60,702 bases of DNA from Methylobacterium aquaticum (GCF_001043915.1 NZ_LABX01000002.1:1-60702); one strand, 5' to 3'; shown: positions 29,906 through 40,932, counted from the first letter of the stretch. The notes: generated from the letters alone by a model not told the origin. Numbers and translations are program-made.

Positions 29906-32215
29906 TCACGCGGCGGGCTCCGGCGACGTCTCGGGCGTGGGGGCGGGCCGCGCCGGCCTGCTCGCTTCGGCCGCCGGCTCGTCGCGCCGCACTTCGCGCA
30001 GGACCCGCATCCGCACCTGCCCGCCGCGCCCGTGCGGGTTGTCGTTCAGCTCGATGCCGCCGCCGTGCTCTTCCAAGACCTTGCTCACGATCGCCAATCC
30101 GAGGCCCGTGCCCCCCTCGCGGGTGGTCATATAGGGTTCGAGCAGCCGCTGGCGCCCTTCGGCCGGGAATCCCTTGCCGGTATCGGTGATCTCGATCACC
30201 GCCGCCTCGCCCTCCTCGTAGAGCCGCACCGCGACCAGGCTCTCGCCGCGCACCGCCTCGGGCACCGCCTGCACCGCCTCGACGGCGTTCTTGAGGATGT
30301 TGGTGATCGCCTGGGACAGGAGCCGCGTGTCGAAGGCGGCGCTGACCCGGGCCGGGCCCTCCTGCAACGTGAAGGCCACGTCGGGATGCGCCACCCGCAT
30401 CATGAACAGGTTCTGCTTCACGATCTCGGTCAGGTCGTTGCGGGCGATCGCCGGCTTGGGCATCCGCGCGAAGGACGAGAACTCGTCCACCATCCGCTTG
30501 ATGTCGTCGACCTGGCGCACGATCGTGGCGACGCACTGCTCGAAGATCTCCTTGTCGGCGGTGATGACCTTCCCGTACTTGCGGCGGATGCGCTCGGCCG
30601 AGAGCTGGATCGGGGTCAGGGGGTTCTTGATCTCGTGGGCGATGCGGCGGGCGACGTCGGCCCAGGCCGAGGTGCGCTGGGCGGTGACGAGGTCGGTGAT
30701 GTCGTCGAGGGTGACGACGTAGCCCCGGTCGCCGTCCTGCGACTGCTCGCTCGTGGTCCGCACGTCGATGGTGCGCTCGCGGCCGTTGCGGGCGATCTGG
30801 ATCTGCTGCTGGGTCGGGCGGGAGCGGGTATCCCCCGGCAGGCCGCCGAGTTCCGGGATCACCGCCTCCAGGGGCTCGCCGACGAGGTCGGCGACGGAGC
30901 GCCCGAGCATCCGCTCCACCGACGGGTTGGCGATGGTGATGACGCCCCGCCCGTCGATGCCGATGACGCCCGCCGGCACCCCGGCCAGCACCGCCTCGGT
31001 GAAGCGGCGCCGGCTGTCGATCTGCTCGCTCTGCTCGATCAGGGTGGCGCGCTGGCGGCTCAGCTCCTGGGTCATCTTGTTGAAGCTCTCGCCCAGATGC
31101 TGGAGGTCGCCCTCGGTCTTCCGGAACGGCACCTGGGCATAGTAGTTGCCCGACGCGACCTGGTCGGCGGCGTTGATCAGCCGGCGGATCGGCGCCACGA
31201 AGCGGTTGGCGAAGTTGAGCCCGAACCACACCGCCGAGAGCAGCGCGATCAGGGCGATCAGCGCGAACATCGTCGCGAAGGCGATCTGCACGCTGCGCCG
31301 CCCGGCATCGATGGTCAGGAACTCGGTGGCGGCGGCCCGCGACACGCCCGGGAACTCGACCGCCAGCCGCGTCACCTCGCGCTCGACCAGCAGGAAGGCG
31401 TCGTCATAGGCCGGCAGCCGCATCAGCGTGCCGAACACCCGTCCCTCCCGCGGCAGCAGGCAGGTCGCGTCGACCGATTTCGCCGCCTCCTCGAAGTCGC
31501 TGGCCGAGGGCAGCGGCGGGTCCTTGAGGATGTCGATATTGGCCCGCGCCACGGTCTCGGTCGGCGAGCGCATGATCCGGGCGATCGGCAGGCCGAGGGA
31601 GGCGGCCCGGGCCGTCAGGAAGTTCTCGAACCAGGCGCGCTCGACGTCGAAGGCGGGGCGCGCCCGGGTCAGGTCGTCGGAGAGGATGCGGGCCTCGCGG
31701 GCGAGGCTCTGGCACTGGTTGGTCAGGTAGGCGTCGGCCACGTCGACCGACATCAGCACGACGCTGCGCATCCGGTCCGAGAACCAGGGCGACAGGCCGC
31801 GCTCCAGGGTGATCGATGCCACCACGGCGAGCAGCACCGTCGGCAGGGTCGCGATCAGGCTGAACAGGCCGACGATGCGGGTATGAAGCCGGGCGGCGGC
31901 CGCGTTGGTCTGCCGGGCGCGCAGGAAGACCCGCGCCTCCCAGGCGATGACCACGACGAGGAGCAGCACCAGGGCGACGTTGCTGAGGAGCAGTGCCACC
32001 ACCACCGTGTGGGTCGGGGCGATCGCGGTGGCGCCGACCAGGATCAGGAAGGTGGCGAGGGCCAGCGCCAGGGCGACGATGACCGCGAGCGCACCGAACC
32101 AGCCCGGACCCCGCGGCGCGGCGTCCTGAAGCAACCCGGGCGGGAGCCTCCGGGCGGTGTGGCCGGCCGCGCCGGAGGGGGGCGCCGAAGCCCGGGGGCG
32201 ACGTGTGAACAGCAT
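29906..32215 (-). CDS. ntrY: Nitrogen-related sensor histidine kinase NtrY
   Basis: A 769-residue membrane kinase. Two N-terminal hydrophobic segments (about residues 40-65 and 73-92) and a third near 115 precede an extracytoplasmic region; a further helix near residues 318-340 leads into a HAMP linker (NRFVAPIRRLINAADQVASG). A PAS domain follows (AVLAGVPAGVIGIDGRG), then the H-box [18 protein letters not shown] and the ATPase boxes (NILKNAVEAV, GGTGLGLAIVSKV). The C-terminus is proline- and alanine-rich. It signals to NtrX downstream. ATG 32215 lies close to the first helix and has only a weak ribosome site. The upstream neighbour is a MucR-type gene rather than ntrC. Confidence 0.95.
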   Translation of the reverse strand: MLFTRRPRASAPPSGAAGHTARRLPPGLLQDAAPRGPGWFGALAVIVALALALATFLILVGATAIAPTHTVVVALLLSNVALVLLLVVVIAWEARVFLRARQTNAAAARLHTRIVGLFSLIATLPTVLLAVVASITLERGLSPWFSDRMRSVVLMSVDVADAYLTNQCQSLAREARILSDDLTRARPAFDVERAWFENFLTARAASLGLPIARIMRSPTETVARANIDILKDPPLPSASDFEEAAKSVDATCLLPREGRVFGTLMRLPAYDDAFLLVEREVTRLAVEFPGVSRAAATEFLTIDAGRRSVQIAFATMFALIALIALLSAVWFGLNFANRFVAPIRRLINAADQVASGNYYAQVPFRKTEGDLQHLGESFNKMTQELSRQRATLIEQSEQIDSRRRFTEAVLAGVPAGVIGIDGRGVITIANPSVERMLGRSVADLVGEPLEAVIPELGGLPGDTRSRPTQQQIQIARNGRERTIDVRTTSEQSQDGDRGYVVTLDDITDLVTAQRTSAWADVARRIAHEIKNPLTPIQLSAERIRRKYGKVITADKEIFEQCVATIVRQVDDIKRMVDEFSSFARMPKPAIARNDLTEIVKQNLFMMRVAHPDVAFTLQEGPARVSAAFDTRLLSQAITNILKNAVEAVQAVPEAVRGESLVAVRLYEEGEAAVIEITDTGKGFPAEGRQRLLEPYMTTREGGTGLGLAIVSKVLEEHGGGIELNDNPHGRGGQVRMRVLREVRRDEPAAEASRPARPAPTPETSPEPAA

Positions 32216-32324
32216 CCGTGGTGCAAGGCCACTACAGTGTGGCGAAATTAATACGGATGCCGGTGCGGCGGCAATCGGGGCCGGCGGCGGTGGCGCCGAC
32301 CGGCCCGGGGGAGCCCCGTGCGGA

Positions 32325-32762
32325 TCAGGCGGCCTGGTTCGCCCGCGGGCGGCGGATCACCGGCTTCTGACCGAGCCCGATGCTCTTGGCGAGTTCGGAG
32401 CGCTGGGCGGCGTAGTTGGCGGCGACCATCGGGTAGTCCGGCGGCAGGCCCCATTTCTGGCGGTATTGCTCCGGGGTGAGCCCGCGGCCGGCCAGGTGGC
32501 GCTTGAGCGTCCGGTACCGGCGGCCGTCCTCCAGGCTGATCAGGTAGTCGGGCGTGACGGTCTTCTTGATCGGCACCGGCGGGGTCAGCCGCTCGGGCTC
32601 CGCCAGGGTGGCCGAGCCGAGCCTCGCCACCGCCTCGTGGACGCTGCGGATCAGGCTCGACAGCTCGCCCACCGGCACGCTGTTGTTCGACACGTAGGCC
32701 GAGACAATATCGGACACCAGCCCGATCATTTGAGGCGTTTCGACGTGGTCAGCTGAACTCAT
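32325..32762 (-). CDS. Ros/MucR-type transcriptional regulator lacking the zinc ligands
   Basis: A 145-residue protein of the MucR/Ros family, global regulators in Hyphomicrobiales. The N-terminal half (QMIGLVSDIVSAYVSNNSV) is the oligomerisation region. The DNA-binding half runs PIKKTVTPDYLISLEDGRR, then YRTLKRHLAGRGLTPEQYR and QKWGLPPDYPMVA. Standard members have two Cys before the helix (CLECG or a CLEDG variant) and two His after; here the first position is Ser (ISLEDG) and the second His is absent (HLAGRG). Zinc-free family members are known from Mesorhizobium. The start is ATG 32762. It lies between ntrC and ntrY, 109 bases ahead of ntrY, with a long leader. Confidence 0.88.
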   Translation of the reverse strand: MSSADHVETPQMIGLVSDIVSAYVSNNSVPVGELSSLIRSVHEAVARLGSATLAEPERLTPPVPIKKTVTPDYLISLEDGRRYRTLKRHLAGRGLTPEQYRQKWGLPPDYPMVAANYAAQRSELAKSIGLGQKPVIRRPRANQAA

Positions 32763-33544
32763 TGCGGTCCTCGAGAAGTGCGGGCCCCCATCCGAGGTGA
32801 TGGATGTTACGCCAGTTTCCGTCAACTGCAAGGAGTCACGATCAACACAAGAGACGGCATTGGATTATCTCTGCCCCATTTCCTAAGGGCAGGCGACCCG
32901 GCCGTGTGGCCGGTCGGGAGCCGCCATGGGGATCCGGCGGACGCTGGCAGCACAGAAAAATCCTTATCGGGCATAGGGTTGCCGGAAGTGCCGGCGTGCC
33001 GTGCCGGGGCGGAGGCGCGATTTCCGGGACGCATCGTCCCGCGACTCAGAATGAGTAAAAACAATGATCGGATACGTCGACGGGAGGTCGATCGACCCGT
33101 GACAGTCCAATCCGGGCCGGCCTCTGCCGGCCGCCGCAACGGTGCCGGATTTGTCGACACCGCAGCGAGAGGCCCGCGCGTCTATGGGGTGGCTCCTGGC
33201 CCGCACCGGCGCCATGTCCTCACAAGACGTTGCGAAGTGTTCCCGCGGCGAGACGAGACACATCGACTTTTGGTTGTGCTCTGGCCTGGACGAGACGACG
33301 TTCGTCGATGGTGCGATGCCGATAACGGAATCACGGGAGAAACGGAATCAGGGAAGATGGCGCCGGGCTGCGCAGCGCCGGGCTCTCGTCGCACGCCCGG
33401 GCCGGACGCGCGCGAGGCCAAAACGGGCCATGTCGCGTCGTCGATGGCCCCACTTTGCCAGATTATCCCTGTTCGCAGCCTCGAACGAGGGGTGATCCGG
33501 CCAAATGCGTCGAAATACCGCGGTGGCGCGGGCCGGTCCTTGCT
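32763..33544. other. Long leader between ntrC and the MucR-like gene
   Basis: 782 bases with no convincing gene on either strand. Several open frames run through but disagree in frame, lack ribosome sites and resemble no family. The region is richer in A and T in patches (around 32860, 32955 and 33050) than the flanking genes, as expected for regulatory DNA bound by MucR-type proteins. It probably holds the promoter for the MucR-like gene and possibly a small RNA, which I cannot show. Confidence 0.5.
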
Positions 33545-34999
<1,455 letters not shown>

Positions 35000-35004
35000 G
35001 GCGC

Positions 35005-36165
35005 TCACTCGGTCTCGGCGGAGGATTCGCGCCCGTCGCGGGCATGCGACATCGGCAGGAGGACGCGGAAGGTGGTGCGGCGGGGGGCGGGATCGCACTC
35101 GACGATGCCGCCATGGTCGCCGACGATCTTGGCCACCAGGGCGAGGCCGAGGCCGGACCCTTGCGCCTTGGTGGTGACGAAGGGGTCGAACAGGTCCGGC
35201 AACAGCTCGGCCGAGACGCCCGGGCCGTTGTCGCGCACCGCGACCTCGATCGGCAGGCTGACCCGCTCGCGCGAGCCCGGCACCTGGAGGCGAAGCCCGG
35301 TGCGGAAGGCGGTCGACAGGATGATCTCGCCGTCGACGGCGTCGGCGCCGATCGCCTCGGCGGCGTTCTTGACGAGGTTCAGGATGACCTGGATCAGCTG
35401 GTCGCGGTTGCCGAGCACCGGCGGCAGCGACGGGTCGTAGGTCTCGACGAAGCGGATGTGGCGGGCGAAGCCCGACTGGGCCGAGCGCTTCACCTGATCG
35501 AGGACGCCGTGGACGTTGACCGGGCCGCGCTCGACCGGGCGCTCGTCGCCAAACAATTCCATCCGCTCGACGAGGCGCACGATCCGGTCGGATTCGTCGC
35601 AGATCAGCCGGGTCAGCAGCCGGTCGTCCTCGGTGCCGGATTGCTCGAGGAGCTGGGCGGCGCCGCGGATGCCGGCGAGCGGGTTCTTGATCTCGTGGGC
35701 GAGCATGGCGCCGAGCGCCACCATCGAGCGGGCCGCACCCCGATGGGTGAGCTGGCGGTTCATCTTGTCGGCGATGGTGCGTTCCTGGAGCATCAGCACC
35801 ACGAGGTCGTCGTCGAGATGGGTCGCGAAGACGTCGACGCTGCGCTCGATGCCGGTGCGCGGCGAGGCCAGCTCCACCCGGTACTCGCTGACGCTGGCCC
35901 GGCGCCGGCGCACCTCGTTCACGAGCGCGATGATCGGCGAGGAGAACGGGATGATGTCGCGCAGGCGCTGGCGCTGCATCATCCGGCGCGAATAGTCGAA
36001 GAAGTGCTCCGCCGCCATGTTGACCTGGAGGATCCGCTCGTCCGGACCGATGGTCAGGACGGGCAGCGGCAGGGCGTTGATGATCATCTCGCTCGTCGGG
36101 CCGCTCATGACCGACGCCTTCCGGGTGCGGGCGGCTGGGGGTGCGGGCGCATCGCTCATCCTCAT
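35005..36165 (-). CDS. ntrB: Nitrogen sensor kinase NtrB
   Basis: A 386-residue cytosolic kinase that phosphorylates NtrC and is held in check by PII. A PAS domain ([20 protein letters not shown]) is followed by the H-box [19 protein letters not shown], the N box [11 protein letters not shown], and [11 protein letters not shown] with [12 protein letters not shown]. No membrane segment is present. ATG 36165 overlaps the dusB stop as ATGA; internal ATGs at 36159 and 36108 are possible. Order dusB-ntrB-ntrC matches other alphaproteobacteria. Confidence 0.96.
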   Translation of the reverse strand: MRMSDAPAPPAARTRKASVMSGPTSEMIINALPLPVLTIGPDERILQVNMAAEHFFDYSRRMMQRQRLRDIIPFSSPIIALVNEVRRRRASVSEYRVELASPRTGIERSVDVFATHLDDDLVVLMLQERTIADKMNRQLTHRGAARSMVALGAMLAHEIKNPLAGIRGAAQLLEQSGTEDDRLLTRLICDESDRIVRLVERMELFGDERPVERGPVNVHGVLDQVKRSAQSGFARHIRFVETYDPSLPPVLGNRDQLIQVILNLVKNAAEAIGADAVDGEIILSTAFRTGLRLQVPGSRERVSLPIEVAVRDNGPGVSAELLPDLFDPFVTTKAQGSGLGLALVAKIVGDHGGIVECDPAPRRTTFRVLLPMSHARDGRESSAETE

Positions 36166-37250
36166 GCGGCCCGCAGCGCGAGCCGTGCGGCCTGACTCTC
36201 AGGCCCTGCGGCCGGTCCCGCGAAGGCGCGCCGCAGGAGCCGCGCGGCCTCCGCCGGGTCGGTGGTGGTGAGAAGCCGGGTCCGCTCGGGGGCTTCGAGC
36301 CCGCCGGCATGGTCGGCATAGGCCGCCAGGTGCTTGCGGGCGTGGCGCACCCCCATCCGGGTGCCGTAGAGCGAGAGCAGCCCCTCGTAATGCTCGGCGG
36401 CCAGCTCGGCTTTTGCCGCGGCGTCGGGCTCCGCGACCGTCTCGCCCACGAGCCCCGCGGCGACCGCCGCGACGAGCCAGGGCCGCCCGACCGCCGCCCG
36501 GCCGATCATCACCGCGTCGGCGCCCGACGCCGCGAGGCAGGCCCGGGCCTCGTCGAGGCTCGCCACGTCGCCATTGGCCACGACCGGGATCGCCACCGCC
36601 TCGCGGACCGTGCGGATCGCCGCCCAGTCGGCCCGGCCGGTGTAGAATTGCTGCCGGGTGCGGCCATGCACCGTGACGGCGGCGTAGCCGAGCCGTTCGG
36701 CCCGGTGGGCGAGGTCCGGGGCGTTGCGGGTGGCGTCGTCCCAGCCGAGCCGCATCTTCACGGTGACCGGCACCGACACTGCACCCCGCACCGCGGCGAG
36801 CAGCCGCTCGGCCTGGTCGAGGTCGCGCATCAAGGCCGAGCCGGCCTGGCCGCCGGTCACGGCCTTGGCCGGGCAGCCCATGTTGACGTCGATCACGTCG
36901 GCGCCGTTGGCCTCGGCGAGGCGTGCGCCTTCCGCCAGCCAGCGCGGGTCGCAGCCGGCGAGCTGGACGATGTGAGGCAGCACGCCCTCGCCCTCGGCCC
37001 GCAGGCGCGCCTCCTCGGTGCCGCGGGCGAAATCCTCGGCCGCCACCATCTCGGACACGGTCGCGGTGGCGCCGAGCCGGCGGGCGATGCGGCGCATATG
37101 CAGGTCGGTGACGCCCGACAGGGGCGCCAAGAGTGCCCCGCGCGCCAACGCGGCCCCGGCGGGCAGGGACTCTGCCGACAGGGCCTTTCTTGGCAGCGCT
37201 GCCGGCCCGGCCCCCGGTGCCTCTGCGCTCAAATAATGGTCAGTCGTCAT
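36162..37250 (-). CDS. dusB: tRNA-dihydrouridine synthase (DusB/NifR3)
   Basis: An FMN enzyme of about 362 residues that reduces specific uridines in tRNA. It has [15 protein letters not shown] at the FMN-binding start, the catalytic Cys in [41 protein letters not shown], and [18 protein letters not shown] 37250 ([11 protein letters not shown]) is used; ATG 37262 is possible. The family was first named nifR3 because of this position ahead of ntrBC. It is divergent from ispDF over 425 bases. Confidence 0.96.
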   Translation of the reverse strand: MTTDHYLSAEAPGAGPAALPRKALSAESLPAGAALARGALLAPLSGVTDLHMRRIARRLGATATVSEMVAAEDFARGTEEARLRAEGEGVLPHIVQLAGCDPRWLAEGARLAEANGADVIDVNMGCPAKAVTGGQAGSALMRDLDQAERLLAAVRGAVSVPVTVKMRLGWDDATRNAPDLAHRAERLGYAAVTVHGRTRQQFYTGRADWAAIRTVREAVAIPVVANGDVASLDEARACLAASGADAVMIGRAAVGRPWLVAAVAAGLVGETVAEPDAAAKAELAAEHYEGLLSLYGTRMGVRHARKHLAAYADHAGGLEAPERTRLLTTTDPAEAARLLRRAFAGPAAGPESQAARLALRAA

Positions 37251-37675
37251 TCTGCACAGCAAATAGCCAAAACCCCTTCATACGCAAGCGCGTTCGGGCT
37301 TCGATCCCCGAATTGCCTGCGAAACGGGTGGTAAGTGGCCCTGTCCCGGGCCGCAGGCCCGTGCTCCGCGCTGGTTCGGGTCAGGATAAGGGGGCGTCGC
37401 GGCGGAATGGAAGCGGTGGCGTCCGGCTTTGCTGCGATGCGGCATGGCGGACGGGTCCGGGCCGCCGCGAGGCGGAGATCGCTCGCCCTTGCCCTTGCCT
37501 TGCCCTTGGCTTGTGGCGCATGGCCGTTGCCCTTGGCCGTTGCCCTTGGCCTGGCTCGCTCCGAAAGCACCCGTTCCCATCGCTTGGTCTTCCCACGCGG
37601 CACCGCCCTTCCCCAGGTGCATTTGCCTCGCCGGGCCGCCGCCGGTAAGGAGCGGAGATTCCGGGAGCGACCTCT
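37251..37675. other. Gap between dusB and ispDF
   Basis: 425 bases that must hold two divergent promoters. The stretch next to dusB (37250-37330) is the least GC-rich and is the best place for the ntr operon promoter. Toward ispDF it becomes a pyrimidine-biased short-repeat tract at 37484-37553. No gene is seen. Confidence 0.5.
37484..37553. repeat. Imperfect short tandem repeats (TTGCCC/CCTTGGC)
   Basis: The block contains CCTTGCCCTTGCCTTGCCC and, further on, GGCCGTTGCCCTTGGCCGTT followed by GCCCTTGGCC. The 12-base unit GGCCGTTGCCCT recurs directly. It is likely to vary in copy number between strains. It lies about 125-190 bases upstream of ispDF. Confidence 0.65.
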
Positions 37676-38902
37676 TTGACACTTCCCCAGATCGCCATGG
37701 TGGTGGTCGCCGCGGGGCGCGGCATCCGCGTCGGCGGCGACACGCCCAAGCAGTATCGCCGCGTCGGCGGCCAGGCCGTCCTGACCCGGACCCTGGCGGC
37801 GCTCGCCGCCCATCCGGGCATCACGCGGATCCAGGTGGTGATCGCGGCCGACGCCGCCGCCTTCTACGACGAGTGCCTGGACGACCTTGCGCCGGAGGCG
37901 CGGGCCAAGCTCGCCCGGCCGGCCGAGGGGGGCGCGACCCGGCAGGGCTCGGTCCGGTCCGGGCTCGCCGCGCTCGCCCGGGACGGCGCCCCCGACCTGG
38001 TTCTGGTGCACGATGCCGCCCGCCCCTTCGTCGACGCGGCGCTGATCGACCGGGCGATCGCGGCGGCCGAACGCCACGGCGCCGCCGTGCCGGGCGTGCC
38101 GGTGAGCGACACGATCAAGGTGGTCGAGCCCGACGGGCGGGTGCGCGCGACCCCGGAGCGGGAATCCTTGCGCGCCGTGCAGACCCCACAGGCGTTCCGG
38201 TTCGCCCTCCTGCACGAGGCGCATGGACGCGCCGCGGCGGAAGGGCTCGACGGCTTCACCGATGACGGGGCGCTCGCCGAATGGGCCGGCCTGCCGGTGG
38301 CGGTCTTCCCCGGAGACCTGCGCAACCGCAAGATCACCCAGGCCGCCGACCTCGTCGAGGCCGACCGCGCCTTCTCGCCCGCATCCGGGGACGATTCCGC
38401 CATGACCCTTCTGACCCGCCTCGGCACCGGCTTCGACGTGCACGCCTTCACGGAAGGCGACCACGTCTGGCTCGGTGGCGTGCGCATCCCGGCCGATCGC
38501 GGCGTGCTCGCCCATTCCGACGGCGACGTGGTGCTGCACGCGCTGACCGACGCGATCCTGGGCGCGCTCGCCGACGGCGATATCGGCGTCCATTTCCCGC
38601 CGAGCGATCCGCGCTGGCGCGGCGCCTCCTCCGACCAGTTCCTCGCCGATGCGGTGCGGCGGGTGACCGAGCGCGGCGGGGTGATCGACCATCTCGACAT
38701 CACGGTCCTGGCCGAGGCGCCCCGCATCGGTGCCTATCGCGAGGCGATCCGGACCCGGATCGCCGCGATCGCCGGGGTGCCGCTCTCGGCGGTCTCGATC
38801 AAGGCGACGACGACGGAAAAGCTCGGCTTCGTCGGCCGGGCCGAGGGGCTGGCGGCTCAGGCCGCGGCCACGATCCGGCTTCCCGCGGAGGCGCGCGCGT
38901 GA
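37676..38902 (+). CDS. ispDF: Bifunctional IspD/IspF of the MEP isoprenoid pathway
   Basis: One 408-residue protein with two enzymes. Residues 1-230 are IspD (CDP-methylerythritol synthesis: [38 protein letters not shown]). Residues 245-405 are IspF (cyclodiphosphate synthesis: [44 protein letters not shown]). The fusion is common in alphaproteobacteria. The start TTG 37676 has GGGAGCGAC ahead of it; ATG 37697 is the alternative. The stop TGA overlaps the next ATG (TGATG), coupling it to the CinA-domain gene. Confidence 0.95.
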   Translation: MTLPQIAMVVVAAGRGIRVGGDTPKQYRRVGGQAVLTRTLAALAAHPGITRIQVVIAADAAAFYDECLDDLAPEARAKLARPAEGGATRQGSVRSGLAALARDGAPDLVLVHDAARPFVDAALIDRAIAAAERHGAAVPGVPVSDTIKVVEPDGRVRATPERESLRAVQTPQAFRFALLHEAHGRAAAEGLDGFTDDGALAEWAGLPVAVFPGDLRNRKITQAADLVEADRAFSPASGDDSAMTLLTRLGTGFDVHAFTEGDHVWLGGVRIPADRGVLAHSDGDVVLHALTDAILGALADGDIGVHFPPSDPRWRGASSDQFLADAVRRVTERGGVIDHLDITVLAEAPRIGAYREAIRTRIAAIAGVPLSAVSIKATTTEKLGFVGRAEGLAAQAAATIRLPAEARA

Positions 38903-39399
38903 TGTTCGATGCCGCCCTCGTCACCCGGGCGAGCGTGCTGATCGCCGCCTATCGCGAGCGCCAGGCGCGCCTCGTCACCGCCGAATCCTGCACCGGCGGC
39001 CTCGTCGCCGCCCTGCTCACCGAGGTGGCGGGCTCGTCCCAGGTGGTGGAGCGCGGCTTCGTCACCTACTCGAACGAGGCCAAGGCCGAGATCCTCGGCG
39101 TCGACTTCAACCTGATCTCGGCCCATGGCGCGGTGAGCGAGCCGGTGGCCCGGGCGATGGCCGAGGGCGCGCTGGCCCATTCCCGCGCCGACGTGGCGCT
39201 GGCGATCACCGGCATCGCCGGCCCGAGCGGCGCCACGCCGGTGAAGCCGGTCGGCCTCGTGCATTTCGGCCTCGTCGCGGCCGGCCGGGCGACCCGGCAC
39301 ATCGAGCGCCGCTACGGCGATCTCGGCCGCTCCGCGGTCCGGCGCTGCGCCGTCGAGGATGCGCTCGGCTTCCTGGAGATGGCGCTGGAGAAGGTGTGA
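38902..39399 (+). CDS. pncC: CinA C-terminal domain protein, nicotinamide-nucleotide amidohydrolase
   Basis: A 165-residue single-domain protein. Family members deamidate NMN to nicotinate mononucleotide in NAD recycling. Signature blocks are RLVTAESCTGGLVAALLT near residue 25, VVERGFVTYSNEAKAEILGV, ALAITGIAGPSGATPVKPVG and GDRxxVR-like RSAVRRCAVEDAL. The N-terminal molybdopterin-like domain of full CinA is absent, as in many proteobacteria. ATG 38902 overlaps the ispDF stop; GTG 38899 is possible. The stop TGA shares its last base with repeat copy C. Confidence 0.92.
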   Translation: MFDAALVTRASVLIAAYRERQARLVTAESCTGGLVAALLTEVAGSSQVVERGFVTYSNEAKAEILGVDFNLISAHGAVSEPVARAMAEGALAHSRADVALAITGIAGPSGATPVKPVGLVHFGLVAAGRATRHIERRYGDLGRSAVRRCAVEDALGFLEMALEKV

Positions 39400-39523
39400 T
39401 ACCAACGGTCGTTGAAAACGACCTTTGGTTCTGTTCTCGAATTTTCGCCAAGCCTCTGGCTTGACATCGAAAATTCGAGATGGGTCAACGGCCCGATGCG
39501 TCAGCATCTTGGGCCGTTGGTAT
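39399..39523. repeat. 125-bp shortened, inverted copy C of the dispersed element
   Basis: It begins ATACCAACGGTCGTTGAAAA and ends GGGCCGTTGGTAT. It is the reverse complement of copies A and B, but the portion with GATCTCGGGCAGGCCCGGG is deleted. The internal stem CTCGAATTTTCG / CGAAAATTCGAG is intact. It begins on the last base of the pncC stop codon and ends twelve bases before the stop of the MarR-GNAT gene. Confidence 0.85.
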
Positions 39524-39535
39524 GAGGGGGCGTCC

Positions 39536-40483
39536 TCACAGGTCCAGCATCCAGGTCTCCCCGACCAGGTCCTGCCCGAAGGAGCGGTGCGGCGCGCTCT
39601 CGACCAGACGGAAGCCCGCTTCCGCGTAGATCCGTCTCGCCGTCCCCAGCACGTCGTTGGTCCATAGGCTCAGCTGCCGGTAGCCGCGCGCGCGGGCGCC
39701 CTCGATGCAGGCCGCGGTGAGGCGCCGGCCGAGGCCCTGGCCGCGGGCGGAGGGCTCGACGTAGAGCAGGCGCAGCTTCCCCACGGTCTCGGGGGCGGGT
39801 CCTGCGCCGGCGCAAGCCGGCGCCAGGAAGACGCTGCCCACCACCTCGCCCCCCTGCTCGGCGATCCAGGCCCCGGCCCGCGCGGGGTCGAAGTCGCGCA
39901 CGAACGCCGCCAGGATCTCCGCCACCAGGGCCTCGAAGGTGAGGTCGAAGCCGTATTCGCTGGCATAGAGCAGGCCCTGGCGGTGGGTGATCCAGCCGAT
40001 ATCGCCGGGTCGCAGGTCCCTCAGGATCGCCGGCCCTTCCGGCGGATCGCCGAGGAGGCGGCGCACCCGCGCCATGGCGCCGACGAGGGCCGCCCGGTCG
40101 GCGGAGGGCAGCCGCGCCAGCAAGGCCCCGACCTCCGCCCGCGACGCCTCGTCCAGCGGCGCGAAGGCGGCCTGCCCCGCTTGCGTCAGGGCCAGGACCT
40201 GGCGCCGCCCGTCCTCGGCGGCGGTCCGGCGGGTCAGGAGGCCCTGCTCCTCGAAGCGCTTGAGCAGGCGGCTGAGATAGCCGGCATCGAGCCCGAGATC
40301 CTGGCCGAGGACCGAGGCGGTCGGACGATCGCGGTGGGCGAGCTCGTAGAGCACCCGCGCTTCGGTGAGCGAGAAGGCGCTGCGGTGCAGCCCCTCCTCC
40401 AGGAGTCCGATCTGCCTTGTGTAGAACCGGCCGAAGGCCCGCAAAGCCGCAATCATCGCCTCGTCGACGCCATCCGCGCGCAT
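39536..40483 (-). CDS. MarR-GNAT fusion: winged-helix regulator with an N-acetyltransferase
   Basis: A 315-residue two-domain protein. Residues 1-145 form a MarR-type winged helix (SLTEARVLYELAHRDRPTA, LDAGYLSRLLKRFEEQGLL, EDGRRQVLALTQAG with the wing). Residues about 155-315 form a GNAT acetyltransferase with the acetyl-CoA loop VEPSARGQGLGRRLT and LSLWTNDVLGTARRIY. Such fusions probably tie a small acetylated ligand to gene control; the target is unknown. ATG 40483 is followed upstream by an inverted repeat TTGACTCGGTCAA suited as its own operator. It overlaps no neighbour; the receiver gene ends 70 bases upstream. Confidence 0.9.
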   Translation of the reverse strand: MRADGVDEAMIAALRAFGRFYTRQIGLLEEGLHRSAFSLTEARVLYELAHRDRPTASVLGQDLGLDAGYLSRLLKRFEEQGLLTRRTAAEDGRRQVLALTQAGQAAFAPLDEASRAEVGALLARLPSADRAALVGAMARVRRLLGDPPEGPAILRDLRPGDIGWITHRQGLLYASEYGFDLTFEALVAEILAAFVRDFDPARAGAWIAEQGGEVVGSVFLAPACAGAGPAPETVGKLRLLYVEPSARGQGLGRRLTAACIEGARARGYRQLSLWTNDVLGTARRIYAEAGFRLVESAPHRSFGQDLVGETWMLDL

Positions 40484-40528
40484 CGTCGGTCCCCCCTCCG
40501 GTTCGGGATGGCAGGATCGCCGAGATAG

Positions 40529-40541
40529 TTGACTCGGTCAA
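40529..40541. promoter_or_regulatory. Candidate MarR operator TTGACTCGGTCAA
   Basis: A perfect 5-bp inverted repeat (TTGAC-TCG-GTCAA) lies 46 bases upstream of the MarR-GNAT start. The larger unit ATAGTTGAC also recurs directly, at 40526-40534 and 40541-40549. Position and symmetry suit autoregulation; binding is inferred. Confidence 0.55.
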
Positions 40542-40553
40542 TAGTTGACGGAA

Positions 40554-40928
40554 TCACTTATCGCCGGGGCGTTCCGTCAGCAGCGCCGCCACGAGGTCGT
40601 GGACCTGCCGGATCCGGAACGGCTTGCGCAAGAAGACGGCGTGGCCCGACGCCCGCTCCCGCACGGTGTCCTCCGGCATCGAGCTCATCAGCACCACGGG
40701 GATCCCGCTCGTCGCCGGATCGCCGCCGAGGGCGGCCAGCATCGCCGGCCCGTCCATCACCGGCATCATGAAGTCGAGGAAGATCAGGTCGGGCCGGGCG
40801 GCGGCGACGCGCGCGAGCCCCTGCCGCCCGTTGGCGGCGGTGACCACCGTGTGACCGTCGTCGGAGAGGACGGCGTCCAGCAATTCGGCGATCCCGAACT
40901 CGTCGTCCACGATGAGCACCATCGCCAC
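40554..40928 (-). CDS. Single-domain response regulator of the KaiC module
   Basis: A 124-residue receiver with no output domain. It has VLIVDDEFGIAELLDAV, the phosphoacceptor Asp52 (DLIFLDFMMPVMDG), the switch residue in VVLMSSMPED, and Lys in VFLRKPFRIRQVHDL. The start may be GTG 40928, with GGGGAG upstream, or ATG 40922. It lies four bases downstream of the KaiC-like gene, so it is in the same operon as that gene and the kinase. It likely passes phosphate from the kinase to another protein or tunes KaiC. Confidence 0.88.
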   Translation of the reverse strand: MAMVLIVDDEFGIAELLDAVLSDDGHTVVTAANGRQGLARVAAARPDLIFLDFMMPVMDGPAMLAALGGDPATSGIPVVLMSSMPEDTVRERASGHAVFLRKPFRIRQVHDLVAALLTERPGDK

Positions 40929-40932
40929 GGGC

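Noticed and set aside
37676..38902. Splitting ispD and ispF into two genes at ATG 38401
   Set aside because: The frame runs through without a stop, and fused IspDF is common in alphaproteobacteria; the internal ATG marks the IspF domain start only.
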